A stretch of DNA of 64,000 bases, taken from Podospora bellae-mahoneyi. Taxonomy: Eukaryota; Ascomycota; Sordariomycetes; Sordariales; Podosporaceae. Of the stretch, positions 30,139 to 42,500 are shown piece after piece. The stretch covers positions 868,001-932,000 of the forward strand of contig NC_085881.1 in the NCBI RefSeq assembly GCF_035222275.1, in the 5' to 3' direction. The notes beneath the pieces are model-generated. The model searched no databases, had not been told where the DNA came from, and saw nothing but the letters and a program-made list of their open reading frames with translations. Position 1 is the first letter of the stretch. Every line of letters begins with the position of its first letter. The translations under genes were made by a program, and so were the position numbers.

Positions 30139-31912
30139 ATGCCGGTTCCAAGAATAGCCGGTCTACGGGCTGTAGGAGCGCAGAGACTACTTTCCATACC
30201 ACGAAGAAGCCCGCAAACAGCGCTCAATGGAGCTCGTCAATCCCTCGGAATCGACCAGCAAGGCCGTCTAAAGTCGACAACCCCACCACCGGGCGGTGGA
30301 CAAGGGGCAGGTCAACAACAGGGGCAGGGGAAAGAGGGCGAGCAAGGAGAGGCTCAGAAGGAACAGTTCAAGAAGGGGTTATGGTCAACATTCTGGACGC
30401 TATGGAAGAGGGACATGAAGCGAGGATGGGAAATCACCAAAAAGACATCGCTCAAACAGACATGGAAGGAAGAGCCAATTGGTCTGGTCATCGGCGCCGT
30501 TGGTGCGACACTCTCCATGTGTTTCCTCGCTTTTACCTTTTACCAATACTTCGCCTACTACAACTCTCCCACGTTCACCGTTTTCCCCGAGGACGTCGCC
30601 TTCGCGTTGAGGAAAGCTCTTTACTTTGGTGACTTCAAAAAGGACACCAAGCGCGCGCTGCATTATTACAAGCAGGCTATCGAGCTCTGCCAGGAGCACA
30701 AACTCGACCACTTCTCCGACGAGGTGATGGGCATCAAGCTCAAGCTCGCCGACTGGCTCGAGAAGATCGACAACCACCGCAACGCTATTCACATTCTCGA
30801 GAACCTGCTCTCTGACTGCCAGCGCTGGATCGTTGCGTTTGAGAAGGCGGAAAAGGAGGAGATTTTGCCGGGGCAAAAGAACTACAAGCCTCAGCATGCT
30901 ATCAAGGCTGTGGAAGGTGAGACACCGGGTGAGGTCAAGATGGTTGTTATCCCACCGCCACCGGTTGAGGAAGAGGGAGGAGCCAAGTCAGAAGGAGAGG
31001 CGGCTGCTCAACAACAGCAACAACCACCCCCACCAACCAACCCAGACGGCACACCTATTCAGCCAAAAGAAACTTTCCGCGGCAAGCGCACACGTCTATT
31101 GATGAAGTCGATTGGCATTGCTGTTAAGCTCGCCTCTCTCTACTCTGATGACCATGTTCTAGAGCGGGAAACCGCCCACGAGAAGCTCGTCTGGGCTGTG
31201 GAAACCAACCTCAGAGAACTGGCTCGCCGGCAAAAGGAGCCCCTCAAAGAAGGAGAGGGCAAATGGATGACACCCGAGGAAATCGGCGGCACGCTCGAAT
31301 CTCTGGCGCACGACTACCAAGCCCAGGCCCAGCATCACTTGGCCGTGCCTCTTCTCTTCCAAGCACTAAGAATGTGCGATCAACCATGCCATACAGCCAT
31401 GCTTAGTATGTTTTTTTATTTCATCTCCCTTTTTTGACCAAATTTTCACTTACATGCGTCTAGTGTCCAACATATCCACCTCGTTCGCCGAACACCCCCT
31501 CCTCCCACCCGGTGACTCCCCCGTTGATGCTCTGATGGAGCAAGACGCCTCCAAGATTTTTGCTACAGCCAAGCAGCAGCGCTCTGCGTACTTAGAGGCG
31601 GCGGAGAGATGGGCGCAGAACGCGATTGCGCAGGCGAAGAGGACGATGGGGGAGGAGAGGACTGAGGAGTGCGATCAGGCTTGTGCTGCGGCGGTGATCA
31701 ATTATGGGTCTATTCTTGCGCTGCAGGGGAAGACGGAGGAGGCGAGGAAGAAGTTTGAGCAGGCGAGGGAGATGATTGGGAAGATGGAAGGGGGTGATAA
31801 GGGGGTGTATGAGAGGGAGGTGGAGGAGGGGTTGAGGAAGTTGAATGGAGAGGGGGAGGACAAGAAGAAGGCGAAGAAGAAGATTATGCCTGGGGGGGTT
31901 GTGCCTAGGTAG
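30139..31912 (+). CDS. MGR3-like mitochondrial inner-membrane TPR protein (571 aa), two exons
   Basis: Exon 1 is 30139-31405. The intron is 31406-31463 (donor GTATGT, acceptor GTCTAG). Exon 2 is 31464-31912; total 1716 nt in phase. The N-terminus is an Arg/Ser presequence (MPVPRIAGLRAVGAQRLLSI), followed by a Gly/Gln linker. One membrane helix lies at about 115-137 (GLVIGAVGATLSMCFLAFTF). TPR-like helices follow: DTKRALHYYKQAIELCQEHK, then KLADWLEKIDNHRNAIHILE. Near the C-terminus is YGSILALQGKTEEARKKFEQ. This layout matches Mgr3, which with Mgr1 is a substrate adaptor of the i-AAA protease Yme1 in yeast. The region about 275-310 is a Pro/Gln-rich insert. The function is inferred from family architecture. 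Confidence 0.7.
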
Positions 31913-34714
31913 GGTGGGTTGATTAGGGGGGGGGATGGGGCGGGGATTGTGACTGGGGCGGTAGGGGTGGTTGCCTTGAGGGAGCCACAGAGGTGTGCAA
32001 AGAGCAGAGGACCATCCTAAGTTCCAAGGTGGAGCTGGGGATTTTGCTGTCGGTTCCCTGGTTTTAGGACCAATGGAAGTGGTAAATGAACGCCCGACAG
32101 TTGTCGGTGATGGGCTGCCGCAGTGGTGGCTAACCACTTTATTACTGCCGTGCTTGGTTTATGTCAGCGGCCCAGGCGGGTCTTTTGAAGGTCAGGGGGG
32201 GACGGCAGTTGTGCTTGCCGCACACACACGGAGAGGAGGGAGGGAGGGAACATGTCTCCAACACGTGAAGAACCTCTTGGCTAATAACGACATTCAACCC
32301 TGACCATCCTGCAGATATCCTGCTGCTGCTGGTGCTATGATCATTCGGTCCTTTGGTCAGGAGCTACAAGATCTCATTGGACGGGTCGGGTTGGAGCCCC
32401 TGACTGAAGTAAGCAAGCATATCGGGCATCTAGAGGGCCCTCGGTCTTTATGGCATATTTCATGAGGCCTCGAATCATCTATGGAATACTGGGCATTCCT
32501 CAAGTCTGGTACTGCTGGTCTCCCTCTCGAAGCTCGACCTAATCGAGAAGGAGGAAGAGATACGAAGTGGCCACCTTAGGTACATGGGATATACCTTGAG
32601 GAACAGAACTCCCTGCAAATTCTGTAGATATGGGATCGGCCCGGGTGTGTGGAACGATGGGTGCTGGTTGATGGAAGTGGCACTCTGAAAGTGGATGATG
32701 CTACATGCCTTGGGCAGTTTGGTTCGAGTTTTGGGCGGAACCGCAGGGCTGAATAGAGGGTTGAGGCTCAACGGGAGGGAGGGAGCGGCAGCCAATGTCC
32801 TTATCCTCGGTTTCGCTGAGGATCTGCTCAGTGCCTGGACTTTTGTGTGATATAGCTGTTTTGTATTATTATGTGTGTGTGTGTGGGGGTGGAAGGAAAG
32901 AGAAAATGATGATACCCCTTTCTGTATATATGGAAATTGTAACGAACAATACACAGCTCTCCATGCTTTTTTATCGGCCACTTGTGGTAGAGCAGGAGAG
33001 GTTGATACTGTGAGGGCGGGAGTGTCGTGAAAACTGGGCGAGTCTGGAGATGGGGATTTATTTGGGGATGGCTGGACAAGGGGCTGCTTGTACGAGAGTT
33101 TATACTAGATTAGTTGCTTGTTATCCATAGCTCTGGGCATTCTATCCGTTGATAGCTCTGGTGTAAGGAAAATGGCGTTGACACCTTTGGTTGTAAGCAA
33201 GCAACCTGATTAGATAGCTTGGTTGTGAGTACCTATGATGTAGGATGATCGCATCCGATATAGGGATATGCTAGATGAGGCCTGACCATCAGCTGTTTGT
33301 TTTTTATTCTCTCTGGCATTTCCATCGCAGCTTTGTAACGGCTTTTTCGGACACGATCTTGTCCCGTTCTCCCCCCAGCTTGAGATCCACGTTTTGCTTT
33401 CTAGTATTCCATCGACATCATCTGCTTACCTACCCCCCTAGCTTACAATATCTTGACCTAAGCTTTACGAATCCTTTTCCGCAGCTTGGAGTTAGATACT
33501 TTTCTTGTGTTCCAGAATAGGAAATATCTAGTTATTTATATGCGAGGTAGCCACGAGTTGCTTGGCTGGGCATTTAGCCGTCAGCATGTCATCCATTCAT
33601 TCATTCATACCTAACCAGAGGTAGCCGAAACCTGCTTGGCTCTCGGTGACCCATCATCACATCATCCATTTTGATAATGAGACCTACCTAGGCTTTTCGG
33701 TCGAGGCCGCTACAGCTGTTTTCTTTATTCCAAACTCTGGACAGCATGAATACTACTCTGGACATCAGAGAGTGCATGAATAGATGGAAACCCTTGGCAT
33801 CGGCCCATGCAAGCCCTCCTCGCAAGAATTGCCTTGAGGGTACCTGCTAGTCAAAGCATACCTAGGCCTGCTACAGTGTAGTAGTCCACTCCCATCACGA
33901 CAGTCTATAACCCTACTTCGACGGCTCAGCCCGCCGCCACCGCACCAAACTCCCCCCAACCAACCAAGATGAACCTCTTGAACAAGAACACGCAAAAGAA
34001 AATGACGACACTATCAGACCACTTCTGCGTCGTCCATCCCGTGTCTCGATATGCAACACGATCTAATCTTCCCTCTCCCGCAGACGACGACGGAATTGCG
34101 GGATAGCGGCGAGACATCACCGAACCCGGGTAGCCAGCCAGCCAGCCCCAAGTAACAAGGCTGGCAAAGGTAACCGTGAAAGGAGGGTGCGGCTGGGACA
34201 GGGGTTGTAAAGGTTGCAATCTTGCATGAAGAAAATTGTTAAGGTCACCGCCCCCGTCGCTATTTGCTGGGAAACCTCTCAAAACACGTGGAGAATGAGA
34301 ACGCGAACGGGCCTGGCTTGCATTAGGGTCGGTCATGATGGAGGGAGGTGGGTGAGTCTTGGGAGTTGACCAATCAGGGCTGCAGCGCACAACCAAGACT
34401 GAAATGGAAATTCTGCGTGTTCAATCATGGTCACTGGAATTCGACATGTTTATTGCAATTGCGTCCTCATCGTGGCGAGGGCATCGCTGTCGGGGGAGAT
34501 CGGACCCTCAGGGTTACTGCCAATATGGATCATCAGGATGTTTTGTACGCAAAGCTACGATGCTGATTTGGTCTCGTGTGCAATGTAGGTGGCTTGTTGC
34601 CGATACTATTCCGTCTGGAGTTTGTGGAAATCTTTCCGCGTGTGTGTCTCCATTATGATCCAGCCTCTTTCAATAGTGCTAACGACACAGCTCGTGTTTC
34701 TGCATACGCAAGGT

Positions 34715-35024
34715 ATACTTCCGAATTGCAGGCCCACGACGAGAAAAAGAGGTGGTGTCTTTCATTCTAGAAGCCCTGAGGACAGTGGGCGTCTGCAGGA
34801 AATACGGGTGCCTGGCCTGGATGCACTACATGGTTGTTTCGGAGGACAGTTTTGGCTGGCGATATGTCAAACAGACGCTTGAGGCTGGCCAGATGAGGAA
34901 TTGTGCCGGTTTTGAGCAGGGCAAGGGTCCTTGCTATGTGCTCCGGACGGGGTTCCGAGGACCTCTGTATACACCTGCAAGGGCGTTGAGTTGGACGTCC
35001 GAAGTCGACCTTTGCATGCTCTAA
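34715..35024 (+). CDS. Uncertain exon-like open frame
   Basis: This frame reads with protein-like composition: EKEVVSFILEALRTVGVCRK, then YGCLAWMHYMVVSEDSFGWR and QMRNCAGFEQGKGPCYVLRT, stopping at 35024. A CTAAC...CACAG acceptor-like site lies at about 34680-34691 and another CAG near 34730. No clear start exon is resolved. It could be the last exon of a small gene or chance. Confidence 0.2.
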
Positions 35025-37603
35025 AGCACATACCGCGCTCAGACAAGACCTACACTGGGAAGGTAACCTGAATTCGATGTGAAGTCCAACCGAGCCAGCT
35101 CGAAGGTCGCAACTGTGTCTGCTGATAGGTTCCCGGGCATACTGTCGGTCGATCAACTGTGTAACCTGACGAAACCGTTGTCGGGTCTTTTGTTGTGGCC
35201 ACGGGGATAAGACTCTGAGCGTGTCATTGGAGAGCTTCTGGGGTTCTGGATGCCAGGTTCTTCATCTGACGTGGGATAAAGTGTTGGGCACCCACGAGCG
35301 CATATCGAGGAACCTTGAATGTTCTAGAGAGAGAGGAAGAAGGCATCGGATGTGGACCCCAACCGCGCTCCGATGGTGTTGATCATGTAACTGGTGTGTG
35401 GATGCGCAAGGCAGAGAGCAATGGAAGTTGATAAGCGTCCATAAGCCAGCTGTCAGCCTCGGTCAGCGTGTGGGGTAAGGTGTCGGGGTGCCTGCCAAAC
35501 ATGGGGCGTCAGGCGACCATTTGATTGGTTCATTCGTCTCAAAAGGCGGAGTCTTGGCTTGGGGTTAAGCATAAATATGGATTGGTCCGAGCGTCTGTCG
35601 TCTTCCTTTAGGACACTGAGACCCACTTTTCCGAACCTCCTCGATTCCATCTTTGCTACTCCTGGCGTAAGTGGCAGACATGCAAAGTGTGCTCTAAGCG
35701 ATGCGCCTAATACTTCCTCGATGTGAACTGCGAGCGGGCCGTCTGCCCGTACTTGGGGTGACACCCATCATTCTCACCACTGGTCTTGGCAGCCCCCAAC
35801 GCTCAAGAGAGAAAGTCGAGGTTTGGGCCCCCAGGTCCTTTCCGGTGCCCTTTTAGCGAGTCCAAGTATTTCTATGTGAGTACCTGTATGTCTGCGGGCT
35901 TCGTTGACGTTTTTCTCTTTCTCCCGGACCAGATTTATCCAGGGACCAGTCAAACCATAGAAGCTCCACGAGTCGAGATCTCTGCATATCAGATCTGGTT
36001 AAGGTTATCCCGTCAGAGCCTTGTTTGCTGCAGTACGGCCATGCATTACTCGACGGGCCGCTGGCTAACAAATCTTGGCGCTCTTTATCGTGGGCTTTGT
36101 GGGTGTCGTCCAAGTCAGCTCCGGACCCAGAGGTATGGTTCTGTCGGAGCACCAACGCCACAAAGGCTACTGCGTCAACCGTATGCTATACGATGTATTG
36201 TATCTTGAAGCTGCTTCTTGTACAGCCGTTTCTTGCTCGGACTGATTAGCTGAACATAGCACCAGCTCGTAGCTTGGACACAAACTGGGCGAGAGTAAAG
36301 CAAGCTAGTCTTTGCCTCACGATAAGAAAAGGAGAGCAGAGAAGGAGGGGACTAGACGCAACGTGGTCAACCGCACCCTTGCATGAACCTGCATCGGTGC
36401 CAGTAATAGTAGTATCTAGTGAGCAAGATCATGTATCTAAATCTCTGCAACCCCGCTCCCGTAAAGGCCGATAGCCGAATATGATTGTTTCCCTCGATGC
36501 CTGGCCTGATTCCAGGTTGACATTTTAGAACCACTATGTTTGGAATCACTGTCAAGAAGTGCTCCGCAAGAACCCCGGGGTAGTGGCCAGGGGGGGGATC
36601 AGGATTGACGGAAAAAAGACCCTGGGAAATCGGTATATCTCATCTTCAACAGCACAACATCTACCCCACAGACGCAGACCATCTATCGTCCAAGGTATGT
36701 TCGACAGAGACATGATCCCAGGCAACAGCGTTTTCAGTGCTGCCAGTGGACGGCCAAGCTACACCTTGATTGATTAGCTCCCAGCCACATCCAGCCCATA
36801 TTGTTCAGGAGGGTGTTTCGGCAGCTGCCGGTCTTTTTGGCCATGACGGCCCCCACTGACCAGAAATCCCCACAATCCCTTCCCTGTCTCATTGCCATAG
36901 AGCTCAGGGGACGCGTACCTCATGCTGGGCGCAATATTGTGCTCAAGTTCATGAACATAGATCAGGTCCTGCGCAGCAGAAGCCCGAGACCGGCGTGAAA
37001 GCGCACCAATGGCAGCAAGCATGGCGCAATGTCTCTTGCCTCTTGTCTCTCGTGATAAGATAACCAGCCTGGGTGTCTTGGGAAGGTGGGGATGACTGAG
37101 GTGTAGCATGCAGTTTGGTTAAGCTTTTCGACCACGATGAATTGAGGAAGGCGTGAAACGGACAGAAGCACCCGCGCTCCACTGGCCGCTGCCCCATACT
37201 CGTCTCTTCCAGGTTGTTTTTACACCTCAACATGGAACCTGTTGCCTTCAAAAAGTAATTCCAATGATCGCCGTTTTCTGGCTACCTACCTTACGTATTA
37301 CACCGACAATCCTTTAGGTGAATCCCGTCGGCAGCGGCGCCTAATCAGGTTGGTGTCTCCCCTGCCCGACGCTAGACCCGACGTCCCGGGCAGCGATTTC
37401 TACGACTGGGCGGCTCGTATAACCGCGTCCGCCATCACCATCATCCCACCAAATCATTAGTTCTAGCACCGTTTCATCCCCCACAGCAGAAATCCAAACA
37501 GGAAACCGTTTCGTCTTCTTTCTGCCTCCAGACCTCACATTACCGCTTCACGAGAAAGTAGACGACGTGTTTGTCATCCTTTATCCCGCTGCGAAAAATT
37601 GCA

Positions 37604-38197
37604 ATGTTGCTGACAGAGATGGACAGAAGGTTGCAAATCTGCAAAGAGACGCCTTCCTCCACCAATCATGAGCGCCGGACGGGCAAGTTTCTAGAGCAAT
37701 ACCTGGCGGCTGAAACCCTCTTGTTCAACAGCGTCCCATTACTCGGTGCAGGCAGCCTTGGGGGGTGGAGATGGTGTTCTGCTCCAAGCCTTACAGGGCT
37801 CCCGGCAGCGCCGTCCAGTGGCGCGGGTCTAACCAGCTTTCGGCACGTACACGTCCTGTCTGTCGATATTGCTCTGTTGGAAATGATTTCGTATTGTTTA
37901 CTCATCATTTGCTTTGTTAAATTCGTAACGAAACCTGATATTTTGACGTCACTCTCGACAACACCGAATTCCCGGCCGCTGTCATTCTCGATGCTCGCAG
38001 GCATGACAAGAATAGCAGATTATGAAAGCATGGAACACCTCGGGGCTTCGCGCTATCTGCTGACTTTTGTGAGCGCTGCAGGTGAGAGATATCGTGAGTT
38101 TCTACTGGCCCATCAGCATAGCTCGCTCCGAATGGGGAAAGTAGGGGTGAATTGGATTTCACAATACCGAACGGCGGCCCCGAGAATACACCGTTAG
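37604..38197 (+). CDS. Uncertain ORF, about 197 codons
   Basis: A long open frame from the first ATG near 37604, with a hydrophobic segment (SVDIALLEMISYCLLIICFV). It has no recognisable domain and no splice partners. It may be chance in the bZIP upstream region. Confidence 0.15.
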   Translation: MLLTEMDRRLQICKETPSSTNHERRTGKFLEQYLAAETLLFNSVPLLGAGSLGGWRWCSAPSLTGLPAAPSSGAGLTSFRHVHVLSVDIALLEMISYCLLIICFVKFVTKPDILTSLSTTPNSRPLSFSMLAGMTRIADYESMEHLGASRYLLTFVSAAGERYREFLLAHQHSSLRMGKVGVNWISQYRTAAPRIHR

Positions 38198-38840
38198 TCG
38201 GTTCAATCCCAGGAGGAACCGGTTCCCTGGATTGCGTGTGTCTAAGCCCGACATCACCTCAACACTTGACCTATGGAGAATTGTTCCGAACGGGACTCGG
38301 ATAAGGAGTCTACAGTTCTTTCCGGCCGTCACTTTATGAGCAAAGTCCCTGCAAACCAGGCGCATCACACTGCGGAAGCATGTGCAGAAGGGCGGTCTCC
38401 AGATTGCGTCCTGGGGTCCCATCTCATGCAGCTCGCGGTACAAAGTACTTTGCTGGCTTGACTGACCCCTGAATCCCCCCTCCCCCTCCATCATATGCTC
38501 CCCACTTGGGACCCCTGTTGACAGCCCAAGATACATTGTACACACGAAGGAGTTGCCTCGACTACATCGACATGTACCCTCAACCCGACGCCGCTGCCAT
38601 GCGGGTTGGCCTCGCCTCACACCGTGGAGACCTCCTGTCAACAGCCGTTCTGGGTCCGGTATCAGGCTCTTGATGGATATAATAACACGCTCCCCGGTCT
38701 TCATCAGCCTTGGCCTCGAGACGCAGCTTACTTGCTTCACCCATCCTCACTTTGACCACGTCAAGTCTTAGTCACATACTCGCCACCTGCTTCTTGCTTT
38801 GTATATCCTGACATACATCAAGCTTCTCATTAACAACAAC

Positions 38841-39582
38841 ATGGAAGATTTTGGAAGCGTTCTCGACATGCCTTCACCTTCCAACTCACTATATTACGTG
38901 TATGGGGACGGAGAACACTACTCCTCTGGCTCACAAAGCCCCAGCAACTCGACCGTGAGTCTTTATTCATCCATAGAACGGACAGTGCTGACAGTCAAAT
39001 CAAGTACGACATGGCGTCCACGACAGATCTCACTAGCTATGCCAGCGTGTACCCAAATACGGAACACGAGGAGGAGTTAGGACCGCAGGATCAACAACAA
39101 AAGCCAGCAGCCAAGAGAAAACGCGAGAACCGCTACAAGAATGCCCCTCCCTCCGTCTTGTCAGTATGTAAAATCCTCGTGCGGCGGCCAATTACTGACC
39201 GTCAGGCTCGTGACTTGACCCCTCCTTGCTTCCGAATATCCACTGACATATTGTCTGCAATCAGAGGCGTCGAGCACAGAACCGTGCTTCACAGAGGGCT
39301 TACCGGGAGCGGAAGGATCAGAGAATCAAGGATCTTGAGCAGATGCTCAATGATGCCAAGCAGCGGAACGATGTGCTCAACCAGGCCTACGCAGCGCTCC
39401 ATGCCGAATATGTCTCCCTCAGACGGTCTCGGCTCGAAGACCAGCAATACCACCACCAGCAACCCGATTTGACATATGGCAACTCGCATCACGGCATGGG
39501 ATTGGAGGCGACAGGAACCGAGGGACTGGATATGGAGTTGTTTGTCTATCCGGATCTAAATCCAGGATATTCGCTCAACTGA
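38841..39582 (+). CDS. bZIP transcription factor (196 aa), three exons
   Basis: Exons are 38841-38954, 39005-39163 and 39265-39582. Introns of 50 and 101 nt have donors GTGAGT and GTATGT, CTGAC branch points and acceptors ATCAAG and AATCAG. All junctions are phase 0 and the total is 591 nt. The N-terminus is Ser-rich and acidic. The basic region spans the second intron: KRKRENRYKNAPPSVLS then RRRAQNRASQRAYRERKDQR. A leucine zipper follows (IKDLEQMLNDAKQRNDVLNQ, AYAALHAEYVSL, about residues 112-142). NRASQRAYRERK is the AP-1-like contact signature of fungal bZIP proteins. It is expected to be a nuclear dimer; targets are unknown. The family includes stress-response regulators, but I cannot name an orthologue. 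Confidence 0.85.
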
Positions 39583-42500
39583 GACAATACACTCGGCCAT
39601 TCCTTCTGGGCCGGCCGAATCTCCTCGAGGATTCTACCCATCCCTTTCGGAACCGCCGAAGCATGATTCGTTCGGACACACTCACCGAGGATACACACAT
39701 TCTGAAGACATGCGCTGTTTTCTGCTCGTTCTGAGGGCTTGACAAGAGCAGGCTTTCTTGTGCTGCGGGGCTGTCCTGTTGTGGTTGGATATCAGCGGCA
39801 ATCACGTCACTGTGATAGGAGGAGCGCCTGTCGATATCGAATCGGAGAGGGTGGGTGTCTGCATGTTCCAATCGACGAGGAAGAAGATTGGGGAATACAC
39901 CTTCCAGGTTTGATTCTTCGGGGTGAGGCTACCCCGAAAACAGAGGCCATGGTGGACGGCATGACCAAACTGGGGCTCAAACAGATGGCCTTGCTCGGCA
40001 TCTCGCGGAACTTTCCCTCTGCCCGCGCAGACTGGGCGGCATCTCGGTTGTGCTCTTTTGCATTTTGAGCTTGCGTGTAAGTGGTGCACACAGGGTCTCC
40101 CGCTTTGCTCGACTCACCGAATTGGGGGAGCGGGGCATATGCATGCATGCACTTTGGGGACTGCGGGCGTGATTCACTCAGCCTTCTTTTTCGTTTTGGT
40201 TTCTGCTCTGTACTACAAATGGCTACGATAGGCAGGAGATTGGGAGGCATTTGCTTGATGATACCACGGGGAATTAGTAGGCGGAGGAATATATATATAT
40301 GTGTAATTCTACTGATGATATCTCACTCATGATTGGATAGATGATCTCTATAATTGTCATCATTCCACTGCTTCAATAGGGAAATATTACCGCAATGGGG
40401 AGCTTCGCTTAGCAAAGACAAAAGAAGAAATGTTGACTAGGTCACATGTCTGGTTGGGTACTTGATAACATTTGGAATGACTGGAATATGGAAAACAAGC
40501 CGAGACCACGGGTGCCAGACTTGGGACCGTACATTTGCTCCACAAGCCACAAATCTCGCATGAAGGCAAACGATTTGATGACGCACCAACTTACAGGAAA
40601 TCATCAAGTTTATGACGCCTGTCATGATGGCTTAGACAGACCAAGACTGAGATTATCAAGGATATATCGTCTTGGCTGGGTTCATGTAGACTAGAATCTC
40701 ACCAGGATACGCTGCTTACGCTTGGTAGGTGCACACGTACTCGCAGAGAAATCTTACTGGCTGGGCGGGATCTAAACGCGCCTGAGGAAGGCGCAGTGTC
40801 TTGTGTACAGTTTTCGTCACCGAGGGGGCAGAGTTCTGATTGTGTGGAGGTCTGTCTATGATATCAAGTGCTTCTTACCTACCGGCTTGTTCTTTTCGTC
40901 ATAGGTAGTGTGCTGTTGATAATATTAGAGGGGAAAGCGGAAACCCGGGGATCGGTGAGGCTTGCTTCGCGCCAGCAAGTTTGAGCAATGAGAGAGGAAA
41001 CGATCTTGTGCCTACTACAACTTCTTGCTTTGAGGCTCGCAGGTGTGTGGTCCGATCGGGGCTAGGTGCTAAGCAACGGAACCTTCCGAGGTCGTGCATG
41101 GTATAAAGATGTTGTACTGGCAAGAAAGGATGCCTACTGCGTAAGGCGTCTTCGAAGGGGTCTGAGACATGGCGGACGATATTGGAAGCCAGAAGGTCAG
41201 CGGAATTGTCGGTATTGGCGCGGATGAGGAAGATGAAGCTAGTGGGCGTGTGGCGTTTGGTGGGTTAGGGTGGTGTGTGTAGGTAGGTGAACGCTTAGGT
41301 TCTGGAGTGGGTGTTTTAGGATTGGTTGGACCGGAGATGGGAAAAGGAGGTGATGGCACCCGAACGACGACACAAAACGGAGTTTGGGCGCGGCCGTGGA
41401 TGGGGGCTTGAGGCTTACCAAGTTGTTCGATGGGTAAATGATGGCGGGGGATGACATCGTGCTGTCGATCTGGGTGTGTCTGGTGCAGAAGGCTTACTTT
41501 GTTGCCATGCTATGCTTCCTCATCCTAGGTAGCTGAGTGATAGCCTGGAAAGCTGGGGTAGGGCTTCGGATATGGAATGACGGCCATGATTGTCATCATC
41601 GCCGTGGCATAGGACAGCCATAACTGCGGACAACTGGCCAGGGGAAGCCCTGAGGGGGGTTGAATAAGGTGCTGCCTTGAGTTGAGATGTAAGTGTCGTA
41701 TAGTGAAGGCGGTCAGGAGACGGAGATAGCGAGTTCACGATGTGCAAAGTGCTGTGTCCTCATGAAGTTTCGACGTCTTGGGCGACATGAAGGGAATGGT
41801 GATATTGACGGTATATCGTAAACCAAAAGAGAAGAGCACAAGGACGGAATCACCGTTATCGGAACAATCCCGCGATCCTCATGCAGTATCAACCTCAGCT
41901 GGGACTTGGCAATTGGCTGTCACTTTGTGTTTCTGTTTTTCGTTGGTTTGCAAGGTATATTCTGTGAGGGGGAGAAGATCAAATCAATTTTGGTGTGCGG
42001 AATGAAAAAGTGTGGGTTTTGACTGTGGAAGGAGCGATGACGTTGGCGTTGGCCGTTCCTTCCTCAGTCAGCTCTGAAGAGCATGTATGTGGACGGTGAC
42101 TTCCCTCTTCGACCACGCGATTACTGGACTGAAGTTTTTCACTTTTTTGAACTGCTTTGCAAGTACGGTCATTTCCTTCATGTATCTGATACTTCCGTTG
42201 AAGGTTCCCAAAGTCAACAATAACGCCATACCAGTCCTGTCAGCACTCTTCTTGATTTCGATCGACACAGCCCGGGTGGCTTTACAATACAATTGTTGAC
42301 GCCTTGCCACATATAATACGCTTCTCAGTAGTCCTTTTCTGCCATCAGCCAAGTCTTGTTCATGGAAGCCTTGCCCTTCAAGCTGCTCGCCCGGCCTGGC
42401 CCGCTCCGTAGATGAGTGCGGATCGCTTTCGTCCTTGGTGTTGACGATCTGGATGCTGACAACACCGTTTCTGGCGCAGGCGGCAACTTTCGACTGCCCA

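Larger units (their letters stand above)
31913..38840. other. 6.9-kb gene-poor region upstream of the bZIP gene
   Basis: No recognisable gene. Weak candidates are an open frame at about 34715-35024 (plus), a plus frame at 37571-38197 (208 codons, first true ATG near 37604) and a minus frame at 38159-38740 (193 codons). A (GT)n run is at 32871-32886 and a CATT run near 33595. Some of the right part is presumably the bZIP promoter and leader. Confidence 0.4.

Noticed and set aside
38195-38225. tRNA T-loop-like GGTTCAATCCC
   Set aside because: The flanking bases do not pair as a T-stem and no acceptor or anticodon arm can be built.
38159-38740. 193-codon minus ORF upstream of the bZIP gene
   Set aside because: It overlaps another long ORF on the opposite strand, has random-looking composition and no recognisable motif.
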